64,000 nucleotides of DNA. Origin: Nesterenkonia sp. E16_10. Its GTDB lineage: Bacteria > Actinomycetota > Actinomycetes > Actinomycetales > Micrococcaceae. The stretch spans positions 62,001-126,000 of the forward strand of contig NZ_JADPSA010000022.1 of NCBI RefSeq assembly GCF_017347085.1, read 5' to 3'. Within the stretch, counting starts at the first letter, position 1. Every line of letters begins with the position of its first letter. Positions 10,438 to 18,256 of the stretch are shown in pieces. A program made the position numbers and the translations under genes. The notes under the pieces were generated by a model. The model was not told the origin of the DNA, did no database searches, and worked only from the letters and a program-made list of their open reading frames with translations.

Positions 10438-11466
10438 TCACTCATCGCCGAAGTCGTTGTAGACCTGGCGAGCGCCGTCGAGCGCCTCTTGGTCGGCCTC
10501 GACCATGCCCTCGATCTCGTAGACCTCGTCGAGTGCCGCCAGGCCGTCCTCGTCCTCGGCGACCGCGAGCCAGGCCTCGGTCAGCGCGGCCTGCTCGTCC
10601 TCGGTGAACTCGGAGGAGACCACGATGCCGTCATTCGGGATCGGTCCGGCCCAGGCGAAGACGACGACCTCTTCACCCACATCGGGGTTCTCGGCGACGA
10701 CGTTCTCGCGAGCATCGTCGAAGGAGGTGCCGATCGTGGCGCTGTCGTTGTAGACGTTGATCACCGAGTTGTCGTGGCTGCCGGCGAACTGCTCATCAAT
10801 GTCACCCTCGCCCGGGGCGAAGCCGAGCAGGTCGTTGAGCTGGGTGGCCGGGTAGTAGTAGCCCGAGGCGGAGCCCTGGTCCACGTAGGAGACCGTGGTG
10901 CCCTCTTCGATCATCTCGAGCGCCTCTTCACCCACGGCGCCGGGTTCGGCCTCATCGGTGCCGTTGCAGAAGAGCATGGTATTGCCCTCGTCATCGGGCA
11001 CGTCCACCGGCTCGTCCATGCAGTAGGTGTCGGGGTCATTGGTGAACCACTGGGTGACGTAGACGTCGGAGCCGTAGCGGATCGACTGGGTGATCGGCAC
11101 GGCATCGGCCTGTTCCTCGGCCTGGATCATGCCCACCGGGCCCGACATGACGACCTGAGCATCACCGGTCTGCATGGCGGTGATGGCACCCAGGTAGTCC
11201 TGGGTCTCCTCGGCGCGGACCGGGAAGCCGTCGAGTGCATCACTGAGCGCATCCGCCAGCGGCTCCGCGCTCTCCACGATGTTGTCGACGTCGTTGGACG
11301 GGACGAGCGCGATGACGATCTCATCGACGCTGGTGATCGCCGCCTCGGAGTCGCCGGCCCCAGCATCCTCGTCGCCGCCGGTCTCGCCCTCATCGGCCAC
11401 ACAGCCTGCCATGGTCAGGGTCAGCACGCTCGCCAGCGCGAACGTGGACAGGGTCTTCTTACGCAT
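10438..11466 (-). CDS. phnD: Phosphonate-type ABC transporter binding lipoprotein
   Basis: The solute-binding protein of the PhnD family. I chose ATG at 11466 (MRKKTL), which has GAGGA at ideal spacing; an ATG 21 bp upstream lies before this ribosome site. The lipobox LTMAGC puts the lipidated Cys at residue 22, followed by an Asp/Glu/Gly linker. The family core includes ALVPSNDVDNIVESA, a DAQVVMSGP segment and SYVDQGSASGYYYP. The mature protein is very acidic, as expected for an exported protein in a halotolerant or alkaliphilic host. It is the first gene of phnD-C-E-E. Confidence 0.92.
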   Translation of the reverse strand: MRKKTLSTFALASVLTLTMAGCVADEGETGGDEDAGAGDSEAAITSVDEIVIALVPSNDVDNIVESAEPLADALSDALDGFPVRAEETQDYLGAITAMQTGDAQVVMSGPVGMIQAEEQADAVPITQSIRYGSDVYVTQWFTNDPDTYCMDEPVDVPDDEGNTMLFCNGTDEAEPGAVGEEALEMIEEGTTVSYVDQGSASGYYYPATQLNDLLGFAPGEGDIDEQFAGSHDNSVINVYNDSATIGTSFDDARENVVAENPDVGEEVVVFAWAGPIPNDGIVVSSEFTEDEQAALTEAWLAVAEDEDGLAALDEVYEIEGMVEADQEALDGARQVYNDFGDE

Positions 11467-11743
11467 ATGGAGTTTCCTCTTCATCAAGGTGCCAGGGCGA
11501 CCTCGGTGCTGCGCCTCACCGCACCGAGGGGTGGAGAATTCCGGAGAGTCAGCACCGGGTCAACTGAGTCACGCCGCTGACCTCGTGCGATTCCACGTTT
11601 CACTCTAGGGGGCGCATTCTGCGCCCTCCAACCTGGAACAGGCCAGTTGGTCAACCTGTCACGCACTGTTAACACAGTGGTGTTCTTCCTGTGACGCAGA
11701 TTACATGATGAAGCGGGTCTGTCGCGCTGAGCAGGACCTCTTC
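11467..11743 (-). promoter_or_regulatory. Promoter region of phn operon
   Basis: The 277 bp between the HAD gene and phnD have no gene. Two structures stand out. One is the inverted repeat CACTGT-TAAC-ACAGTG at 11664-11679, flanked by near-repeated CTGTCACGCA/CTGTGACGCA. The other is the hairpin GGGCGCA-TTC-TGCGCCC at 11610-11626. The first is a candidate operator for a transcription factor. The second could be a leader hairpin or the HAD/phn insulator. No clear PhoP direct-repeat box was recognised. Confidence 0.45.
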
Positions 11744-12565
11744 TCAGACCGTTGCGGTGCTCTCGGACCACGCATCGATGGCCTGAGCGAGGGCGTCGAA
11801 GTCCTCCACGCGATGATCGGGAGTGCCGAGGCCGGTGCCGAATCGGTCGATCAGCACGGTGGTTCCGCCCAGGGCATGCACGTGCTCGAGGTCATTGGCC
11901 CAGATGTCCCCGGCGGAGAGCACCTGGTCCGCGGGCACCTGAGCGTCAGCCTCCCCACCGGCGACCCTGGCGCGCTCGAGCGCCGCGGGCATGCCCAGGG
12001 GCTTGCGGGCATCATTGATGACCAGGTCGAAGGCGTCGGTGAGCCCCAGTGCCTGCAGCCAGGGCGCGAAGGCGTCAGCCGGCGAGTTCGTCACCAGCAC
12101 GACGACGGCGCGCCGTCGCGCCTCGGCGAGCAGCTCCGACGCCCCGGAGGGCGCGTGCACGTCGGTGTTCTCCAGCCCATGGGCCAGCAGGTCCCTCCGT
12201 GCCGCCCGGAAGGACTGCCCGGAGTCGGCGTCGGTGAGACCCGCCTGGCGTGCGAGCAGCTGGACGAGCTGATAGCCGTCCTGCAGCGGCCAGGAGACCG
12301 GATGCGCCTTGGCGTCCTCGTGGGTGGCCTCGCTGCCCACGGTGAGCGGCGTGCCGGCCTCGTCGTACTGGATCTGCGGCACCAGCAGCGAGTCCGTGGC
12401 GAACGCCCGGGTGACGATCTCGTGGACGCTGCTCCCCGCCAGGCGTCCGCTCAGGCCACGTTCGGCCAGCAGGGCATCGACGCGGTCGGCATAGAAGAGC
12501 ACCGGGGCGTCGCCCAGGCAGAGCGTGCCGTCGAAATCGAGCAGGAGCAGCTTCTGGCGGGTCAT
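11744..12565 (-). CDS. HAD-superfamily hydrolase
   Basis: A 273-aa HAD hydrolase. Motif I DFDGTL sits at residues 10-15 with the nucleophile Asp10, motif II is VLVTNSPADAF, motif III the Lys in ARKPLGM, and motif IV GDIWANDLEH. A large cap domain lies between motifs I and II. Substrate is unknown; phosphoglycolate- or phosphonatase-like activity cannot be separated from sequence alone. Its position upstream of phnD is suggestive because some HAD enzymes cleave phosphonates, but the motif II region has no phosphonoacetaldehyde-specific feature that I recognise. Confidence 0.8.
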   Translation of the reverse strand: MTRQKLLLLDFDGTLCLGDAPVLFYADRVDALLAERGLSGRLAGSSVHEIVTRAFATDSLLVPQIQYDEAGTPLTVGSEATHEDAKAHPVSWPLQDGYQLVQLLARQAGLTDADSGQSFRAARRDLLAHGLENTDVHAPSGASELLAEARRRAVVVLVTNSPADAFAPWLQALGLTDAFDLVINDARKPLGMPAALERARVAGGEADAQVPADQVLSAGDIWANDLEHVHALGGTTVLIDRFGTGLGTPDHRVEDFDALAQAIDAWSESTATV

Positions 12566-12662
12566 GCACGTCGCTTTCTGCAGGTCTCAGCGTCCCGAGC
12601 CGGTTCCACGGGAGCCGTGCCCCGCGATCGCTCATTGGTCAGCCGATTGCGGGCTGGGCGGT

Positions 12663-13082
12663 TCACTTCTTCTTGCGGTCGGCCTTCTTGCCGGAGCTGA
12701 TCAGCGAGATGGCGATGGCGGCGAGCCAGGTGTCCTTGGCCAGCGGGGTGCCGTCCTGGGTGGGGCGGACGCCGTCGGACTCCGTCATGCCGTCGTTGCG
12801 GAAGTACATGCTGAGCATGCCGGCGGTGAAGGTGCCCAGCGCGAGGCCGGCGACGCGGTTGCTCACGAAGGGTGCCAGCAGTGCGCCGCCGAGGGCGATC
12901 TCACCCCAGGCCAGGGCCTTGCCGAACTGCTCGGGAGAGAGCTGCTTGACCGCGGGCACACCGGTGGCGGCCATGCCCTGCATGCCGGCGGCGGAGTCGG
13001 CATCCAGGCCGAGCTTGCCGATTCCGGCGTTGAGGATGAAGGCTCCGGGGACGGTGCGCAGTGCGATGGTCGACATGTTCAT
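12663..13082 (-). CDS. DoxX-like membrane protein
   Basis: About 139 aa from ATG at 13082, which has GGAG six nucleotides upstream; an open extension to 13148 lacks such a site. Four hydrophobic segments, the start FILNAGIGKLG and the motif PEQFGKALAWGEIALGGALL resemble the DoxX/DoxD-like family. The C-terminus is Lys-rich (KKADRKKK). It is downstream of the TetR gene on the same strand. Physiological role is unknown. Confidence 0.75.
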   Translation of the reverse strand: MNMSTIALRTVPGAFILNAGIGKLGLDADSAAGMQGMAATGVPAVKQLSPEQFGKALAWGEIALGGALLAPFVSNRVAGLALGTFTAGMLSMYFRNDGMTESDGVRPTQDGTPLAKDTWLAAIAISLISSGKKADRKKK

Positions 13083-13107
13083 GAGGTTCTCCGACTGTTG
13101 TGGACGC

Positions 13108-13131
13108 CCGGCCGCCTGAGGCGGCGGCCGG
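13108..13131 (-). promoter_or_regulatory. GC-rich leader hairpin before DoxX-like gene
   Basis: CCGGCCGCC (13108-13116) and GGCGGCCGG (13123-13131) form a perfect 9-bp stem with a 6-nt loop, ending 26 nt before the ATG. It lacks a T run, so it may be a TetR-gene terminator, a transcript-stabilising element or a translation control hairpin. Confidence 0.45.
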
Positions 13132-13193
13132 TGAAGACGATTTCCCAAGGCTCAACCCTACCGAGGGCGCGGCCATTCCCGCGCCAGGGCCAC

Positions 13194-13793
13194 TCAACCG
13201 GCGACGGCGGCCGAGGCGCTCCAGGCATCGATGATCAGACCGGCCGTGGCGCGGCCCTGGGCCACCGGTTCCTGAGGTTCGCCGCGCAGCAGGCTGGCAA
13301 GCACCCCGTTGTAGACCAGCAGGATCGACGCGGCCCCACTGACCGGTGACGGGCAGCCCGCCTCTTCTGCGAGCAGAGTCAGCCTCTCGGTGACCATGTC
13401 GGTGTCCTGGCGGATCAGGTCGAAGACCGGGTCCTCGCTGCCCGGTGCGGGCGCCGGGCGCTCCGAGGCGGTAGCCAGGAAGCAGCACCACTGGGTCTGC
13501 CCCGCCGATGCCCGGAAGGCCTCGACCGCGTGGAAGATCGCGAGCAGGCGCTCGCGCGGCGATCCTGCCGCCGCGATCGCAGCCTCCCAGTGCGCACCCC
13601 AGTCCTGCAGCCGCCGGGCCAGGATCTCACGCAGCAGGTTGTCCTTGGAGCCGAAATGCTTATAGAGCGTGACGATCGAGACTCCGGCGGCAGCGGCGGT
13701 GCGATCAACTCCGGTGGTCGCGATGCCTTCTTGGAAGAAGAGACCCTCTGCCGCGTCGAGGATCCGCGTGCGGGTCATCTGTGGGTTGGCCAT
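13194..13793 (-). CDS. TetR-family transcriptional repressor
   Basis: A 199-aa regulator with the N-terminal TetR helix-turn-helix (RILDAAEGLFFQEG, then VSIVTLYKHFGSKDNLL) and a helical ligand-binding C-terminus containing CCFLATA. It is divergent from an MFS transporter, and the 73-bp gap holds a long palindrome. That arrangement is the classic self-regulating drug-efflux pair, so it probably represses itself and the transporter until a ligand binds. The ligand is unknown. Confidence 0.9.
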   Translation of the reverse strand: MANPQMTRTRILDAAEGLFFQEGIATTGVDRTAAAAGVSIVTLYKHFGSKDNLLREILARRLQDWGAHWEAAIAAAGSPRERLLAIFHAVEAFRASAGQTQWCCFLATASERPAPAPGSEDPVFDLIRQDTDMVTERLTLLAEEAGCPSPVSGAASILLVYNGVLASLLRGEPQEPVAQGRATAGLIIDAWSASAAVAG

Positions 13794-13800
13794 GGGAGTA

Positions 13801-13835
13801 GTATAACGTTCGCTTCAGTGAAACGTTCGTTATAC
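13801..13835. promoter_or_regulatory. Palindromic TetR operator
   Basis: A 35-bp near-perfect palindrome centred on 13818: outer arms GTATAACG (13801-13808) and CGTTATAC (13828-13835), inner TTCA-G-TGAA, with 14 of 17 positions paired by my count. It also contains two direct copies of AACGTTCG. It starts 8 bp before the TetR start codon and lies 31 bp before the MFS gene, so it overlaps both promoters. Confidence 0.8.
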
Positions 13836-13866
13836 ACCGCTCGTCTTCAGACCTCGGAGGACCATC

Positions 13867-15129
13867 ATGCTCGATACCGACCGGCCAACTGCCGCCCCTG
13901 CCGCTGGACCAGCCCGTGGGCAGGTTCCGCGACACTCCGGCCTTGGCATCGCGGTGGCGGGCATGCTGCTGATCGCCGCGACATATGGAATGGCCCGCTT
14001 CGGCGTCGGACTCTTCGCTCCGAGGTTGGCGGCCGAGCGGCCTGAACTCATCGAGGTGCTTGGCTGGGCGGCGGCGGCCCAGTTCATCGCCTATTCAGTG
14101 GCCGCGGTGATCGCCGCACGGCTGGTGGATCGCCGTCCACGTGTGGGACTTCTCCTCGCCGGAGCGACCGCAACCGTGGGATCACTCGGAGTGGCGGCAG
14201 CGAGCGAGCCCATGTTCTTCATCGCCTCGGTGGTGACCGCTGGCATGGGTGGGGGCTTTGCCTCCCCCGCGCTGGTGCCGGTGATCGACGCGGTGGTAGC
14301 CCTGCGAGCGAGGGCCACCGCGCAATCAGTGGTGAACACCGGAACCGGCGTGGGCGTGATCGGCGCCGGACTGGTGGCGTTTCTCGCACCGTCGGTGGGG
14401 TCGGCGTGGGCGGTGATGGCTGGGCTCTCCGCAACAGCGGCCGCGGCGGTGATCCTCCCGCTGCGCGGACACTCGACGCTGGACTCCGGCCGGCATCCAG
14501 ACGGCAACGCACCTCGGGACGAAAGCTCCAGTTCGAAGCCAGCCTCCTCCAGAGCGACACGGCCCGCGTGGGGGAAGCTCGTGGTGCCGGGATTCGCCGC
14601 CGTCGTTGCCGGCATCGGATCTGCGCTGATCTGGACCTTCGGTCCGCTGCTCGTCACAGATTCCGGCGTGGTGGCTGCGGATCAGGTGGGCTGGCTGTGG
14701 ATCGCACTGGGCGCGGGCGGACTGCTGGGCACCATCACCGGGGTGTTGGTGACCCGCGTGGGTGAACCCGTCGGCTTCAGCATCACGGGGGCTGTTCTCG
14801 CCGTCGCCAGCGGAGTCCTGGCTTGGGCGCTGCTGATGGGTTCCGTGTCGGGCGCCTACGCCAGCATGACGATCTTCGGAGCCGGGTATATGGCGCTGTC
14901 TGGGGTGCTGATCCTCTGGGCGCGGCGCGTCTGGCCCGATCACGCCGGGGCCGGCACCTCCATGCTGTTCATCGCGCTGGCCACCGGACAGGCGCTCGGC
15001 TCTGCAGGGTTCGGTCTGGTCCAGGGCAGCTGGGATCCGGCGGTCATGGCGACCGCAGCTGCGAGCCTCTGCCTGATCGGCGGAGGCGTGGCTACGATCG
15101 GGGCATGGAAGTCTCGCGCAGAGAAGTGA
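13867..15129 (+). CDS. MFS transporter (YbfB-like)
   Basis: A 420-aa major facilitator with about 12 membrane helices. The first helix region (LLIAATYGMARFGVGLFAPRL) and the loop LVDRRPRVG after helix 2 resemble the YbfB/YjiJ type. The start ATG has GGAGG upstream. A long hydrophilic Ser/Arg-rich loop sits mid-protein (about residues 205-235). Divergence from the TetR gene and the shared operator indicate inducible efflux. The exported compound is unknown. Confidence 0.88.
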   Translation: MLDTDRPTAAPAAGPARGQVPRHSGLGIAVAGMLLIAATYGMARFGVGLFAPRLAAERPELIEVLGWAAAAQFIAYSVAAVIAARLVDRRPRVGLLLAGATATVGSLGVAAASEPMFFIASVVTAGMGGGFASPALVPVIDAVVALRARATAQSVVNTGTGVGVIGAGLVAFLAPSVGSAWAVMAGLSATAAAAVILPLRGHSTLDSGRHPDGNAPRDESSSSKPASSRATRPAWGKLVVPGFAAVVAGIGSALIWTFGPLLVTDSGVVAADQVGWLWIALGAGGLLGTITGVLVTRVGEPVGFSITGAVLAVASGVLAWALLMGSVSGAYASMTIFGAGYMALSGVLILWARRVWPDHAGAGTSMLFIALATGQALGSAGFGLVQGSWDPAVMATAAASLCLIGGGVATIGAWKSRAEK

Positions 15130-15635
15130 TCGGGTGGGCCGCCTCGGCGGGACTCGTCATCGCCGGTGTCGTTGCGTTGCTGGTCATCAGGAGCCTCTCG
15201 ACCGACTTCGCGTATATCGCTCCGGCACCGCTTTTCGGCGGCGCATATATGCCCGGGGCCCCTGACATGACGCACAGGCTGAACCTCGGCTCGGCAGGCG
15301 TCGTGCTGTTGGGCCTGATGGCGGCCGGGGTCATGGCAGGGCTGCGCGTGAGCCGCGCGGGACGCCCCAGCACGCCCCGCAGGGAATTGCTCGGCTGGGC
15401 TGCCGCGGCAGGACTTGTGATCGCCGGCGTCATCGTCCTGAGGCACACCATGACACGTCCTGTTGCCTCCTTCGGCTGGTTCGCCTACGCGCCACTTACT
15501 GACACCACGTATTCGCCCGGCACCTCAGGGGCCACTCTGGCCATCACCGCAGGGGGAATGCTCCTGCTCATCATCGGGCTGCTGGTCACGGGCTTCCTGG
15601 CGGGTCGGCGCGTGGCCCGCAGCCCTGAGCCCTGA
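15105..15635 (+). CDS. Internally duplicated four-helix membrane protein
   Basis: A 176-aa protein of no family I recognise. ATG at 15105 lies inside the end of the MFS gene (25-bp overlap in another frame); an earlier in-frame ATG at 14823 would be a long antisense-like extension and is less likely. The sequence is a tandem duplication: SRREVIGWAASAGLVIAGV near the N-terminus recurs as PRRELLGWAAAAGLVIAGV about 85 residues later. Each half has two hydrophobic helices separated by a Pro/Tyr/Gly loop (FAYIAPAPLFGGAYMPG versus FAYAPLTDTTYSPG). It is probably co-transcribed with the MFS gene. Confidence 0.7.
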   Translation: MEVSRREVIGWAASAGLVIAGVVALLVIRSLSTDFAYIAPAPLFGGAYMPGAPDMTHRLNLGSAGVVLLGLMAAGVMAGLRVSRAGRPSTPRRELLGWAAAAGLVIAGVIVLRHTMTRPVASFGWFAYAPLTDTTYSPGTSGATLAITAGGMLLLIIGLLVTGFLAGRRVARSPEP

Positions 15636-15735
15636 GCCCTGACCGGCAGGGCCGACTCGAGAAGACCGTCAGCGTCCACGCGGAGCTCGCAGCGCTGCTC
15701 GCGCCGCGCAGCTACAGCTCCAGCTGGGAGGTCTG

Positions 15736-16590
15736 ATGTGGTGCAATGACTCCATGCGGCCCTCCCCCACCACCGACCTCTCCCGTGACCCGCTCCCCCT
15801 GCGGGGCCGGAACGTGCTGGTCACCGGGGTGAGTCGGCGGGCCGGAATCGGCTATGCCACGGCGTGCCGGATGGCCGGCTATGGGGCCAGCGTCTTCTGT
15901 CACCACTACGCACCCCATGACCGCGAGCAGTCCTGGGGTGCCGACGACATCTCGCTGGTGCTCGAAGGCGTCCACAGCCACCTGGTCGGCGATGCCCAGG
16001 TCGCCGATGTCCATGCTGATCTGGCCGATCCGACAGGTCCGGAGCAGGTGATGGGTGCGGCGGTCTCCGCGCTGGGCTCGGTCGATGCGCTGGTCTGCAA
16101 TCAGGCGCTCAGCGGCCAGGACGGGGCGCTCAGCGGCCAGGACGGGGCGCTCGGCGAGCTCACCGCGGCGCAGCTGGATCAGCACTGGGCGGTGAACGCT
16201 CGAGCCTCGATCCTGCTGGCCCAGGCCTATATGCGGCAGCACCCCGATGCAGCCGCCGGATCCATCGTCTTCCTGACCTCGGGGCAGGGGCTGGGACCCA
16301 TGCCCGGCGAGGTGGCCTACGCCGCGTCGAAGGCGGCGCTGGCCGGAATCACGGCCACGCTCTCGGAGCAGCTGATCGGCCGGGGCATCCGGGTCAACAC
16401 GGTGAACCCGGGCCCGGTGGACACCGGTTACCTGGGACCTGAACTCTGGAAGGACATCGCCCCGATGTTCCCGCTGGGCCGCTTCGGTGAGCCCGATGAC
16501 CCGGCGCGGCTGATCGCCTGGCTGAGCACCGACGAGGCCTGCTGGATCACGGGTCAGACCATCAACACCGAGGGTGGATTCCGCCGATGA
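15736..16590 (+). CDS. Short-chain dehydrogenase/reductase (SDR)
   Basis: A 284-aa Rossmann enzyme with the cofactor motif TGVSRRAGIG near residue 30, a catalytic YAASK near residue 200, the C-terminal NTVNPGPVDTGY and the family ending ITGQTINTEGGF. ATG at 15736 has GGGAGG upstream. Residues ALSGQDG occur twice in tandem because of a 21-bp duplication where the family normally has the short NNAG-type loop; here this is NQALSGQDG. The substrate is unknown. The lipoprotein gene starts within its stop codon. Confidence 0.88.
   Translation: MWCNDSMRPSPTTDLSRDPLPLRGRNVLVTGVSRRAGIGYATACRMAGYGASVFCHHYAPHDREQSWGADDISLVLEGVHSHLVGDAQVADVHADLADPTGPEQVMGAAVSALGSVDALVCNQALSGQDGALSGQDGALGELTAAQLDQHWAVNARASILLAQAYMRQHPDAAAGSIVFLTSGQGLGPMPGEVAYAASKAALAGITATLSEQLIGRGIRVNTVNPGPVDTGYLGPELWKDIAPMFPLGRFGEPDDPARLIAWLSTDEACWITGQTINTEGGFRR
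16105..16146. repeat. Perfect 21-bp tandem duplication inside SDR gene
   Basis: The unit GCGCTCAGCGGCCAGGACGGG at 16105-16125 is repeated exactly at 16126-16146, and a decayed third start follows. It adds seven residues in frame at the active-site loop after beta-strand 4. Confidence 0.9.
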
Positions 16591-17078
16591 GGGGCTTCCG
16601 CCGTGCGGCAATCGGGGTCTTCGCCGCCGTTCTTCTGACCGGACTCACCGCGTGTTCTGAGGAGCCGAGTGATCCCCAGGCCATCAGTCAGTGGCAGGAC
16701 GAGCATCAGCCCAGCGCAGATGACCATGAATACGAGCTGGTGATGTCGAGCCAGGTCTCGGCGGACACCACGCGGGAGGACTCCGGGCATGTGGGGATCG
16801 ACTTCGAGGACCCGATGACGATCTCAGGTGTCGAGTTCTCCTGCTACGGCGAGGGCTCCATGACCCTGGGACTGGAAGCCTCCGTGGAGGGAAATCGAGA
16901 GACCACAGGAATCACCACGGAGATGGGACCGCTGGACTGCGCCGCAAGCCCCCATGTTCTCGAGGCCGGACTCTTCGACGGCCAGCCGCTCGGTGACCTC
17001 ATGGTCCGCGGCTATGGCAGCGACGCCGACAGTGCCTGGATCTTCACCGTGCCCGCGGAGAAGGTCACCTCGAACTGA
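16587..17078 (+). CDS. Small lipoprotein
   Basis: A 163-aa secreted protein with ATG overlapping the SDR stop (ATGA). The signal peptide ends at lipobox LTAC with Cys23, followed by an acidic linker and a compact domain with two Cys (near residues 88 and 112) that could form a disulfide. No family is recognised. It is translationally coupled to the SDR gene and followed by a strong hairpin, so it ends this transcript. Confidence 0.75.
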   Translation: MRGFRRAAIGVFAAVLLTGLTACSEEPSDPQAISQWQDEHQPSADDHEYELVMSSQVSADTTREDSGHVGIDFEDPMTISGVEFSCYGEGSMTLGLEASVEGNRETTGITTEMGPLDCAASPHVLEAGLFDGQPLGDLMVRGYGSDADSAWIFTVPAEKVTSN

Positions 17079-17091
17079 GCCGAGGGCAGAC

Positions 17092-17142
17092 ACGACGACG
17101 GCGACCGCCCTCCACGCAAGAGGGGCCGGCCGCCGTCGTCGT
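17092..17142. terminator. Bidirectional terminator hairpin between lipoprotein and fba
   Basis: Arms ACGACGACGGCG (17092-17103) and CGCCGTCGTCGT (17131-17142) form a perfect 12-bp stem, with a second inner pairing GCCCTC/GAGGGGC. It lies between convergent genes. The same arms recur in the terminator at 62803-62854. Confidence 0.75.
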
Positions 17143-17172
17143 TGCTCGGCGCGGGACGCCAGGCGTTGAGGG

Positions 17173-18195
<1,023 letters not shown>

Positions 18196-18256
18196 GTGTG
18201 AGCTCCTTATTGCGATAAGTCAGAGACGGCAACATCATTGGTGCGCTGCCGTCATC

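Noticed and set aside
11610-11626. Riboswitch in the phn leader
   Set aside because: Only a simple 7-bp hairpin; no conserved riboswitch core recognised.
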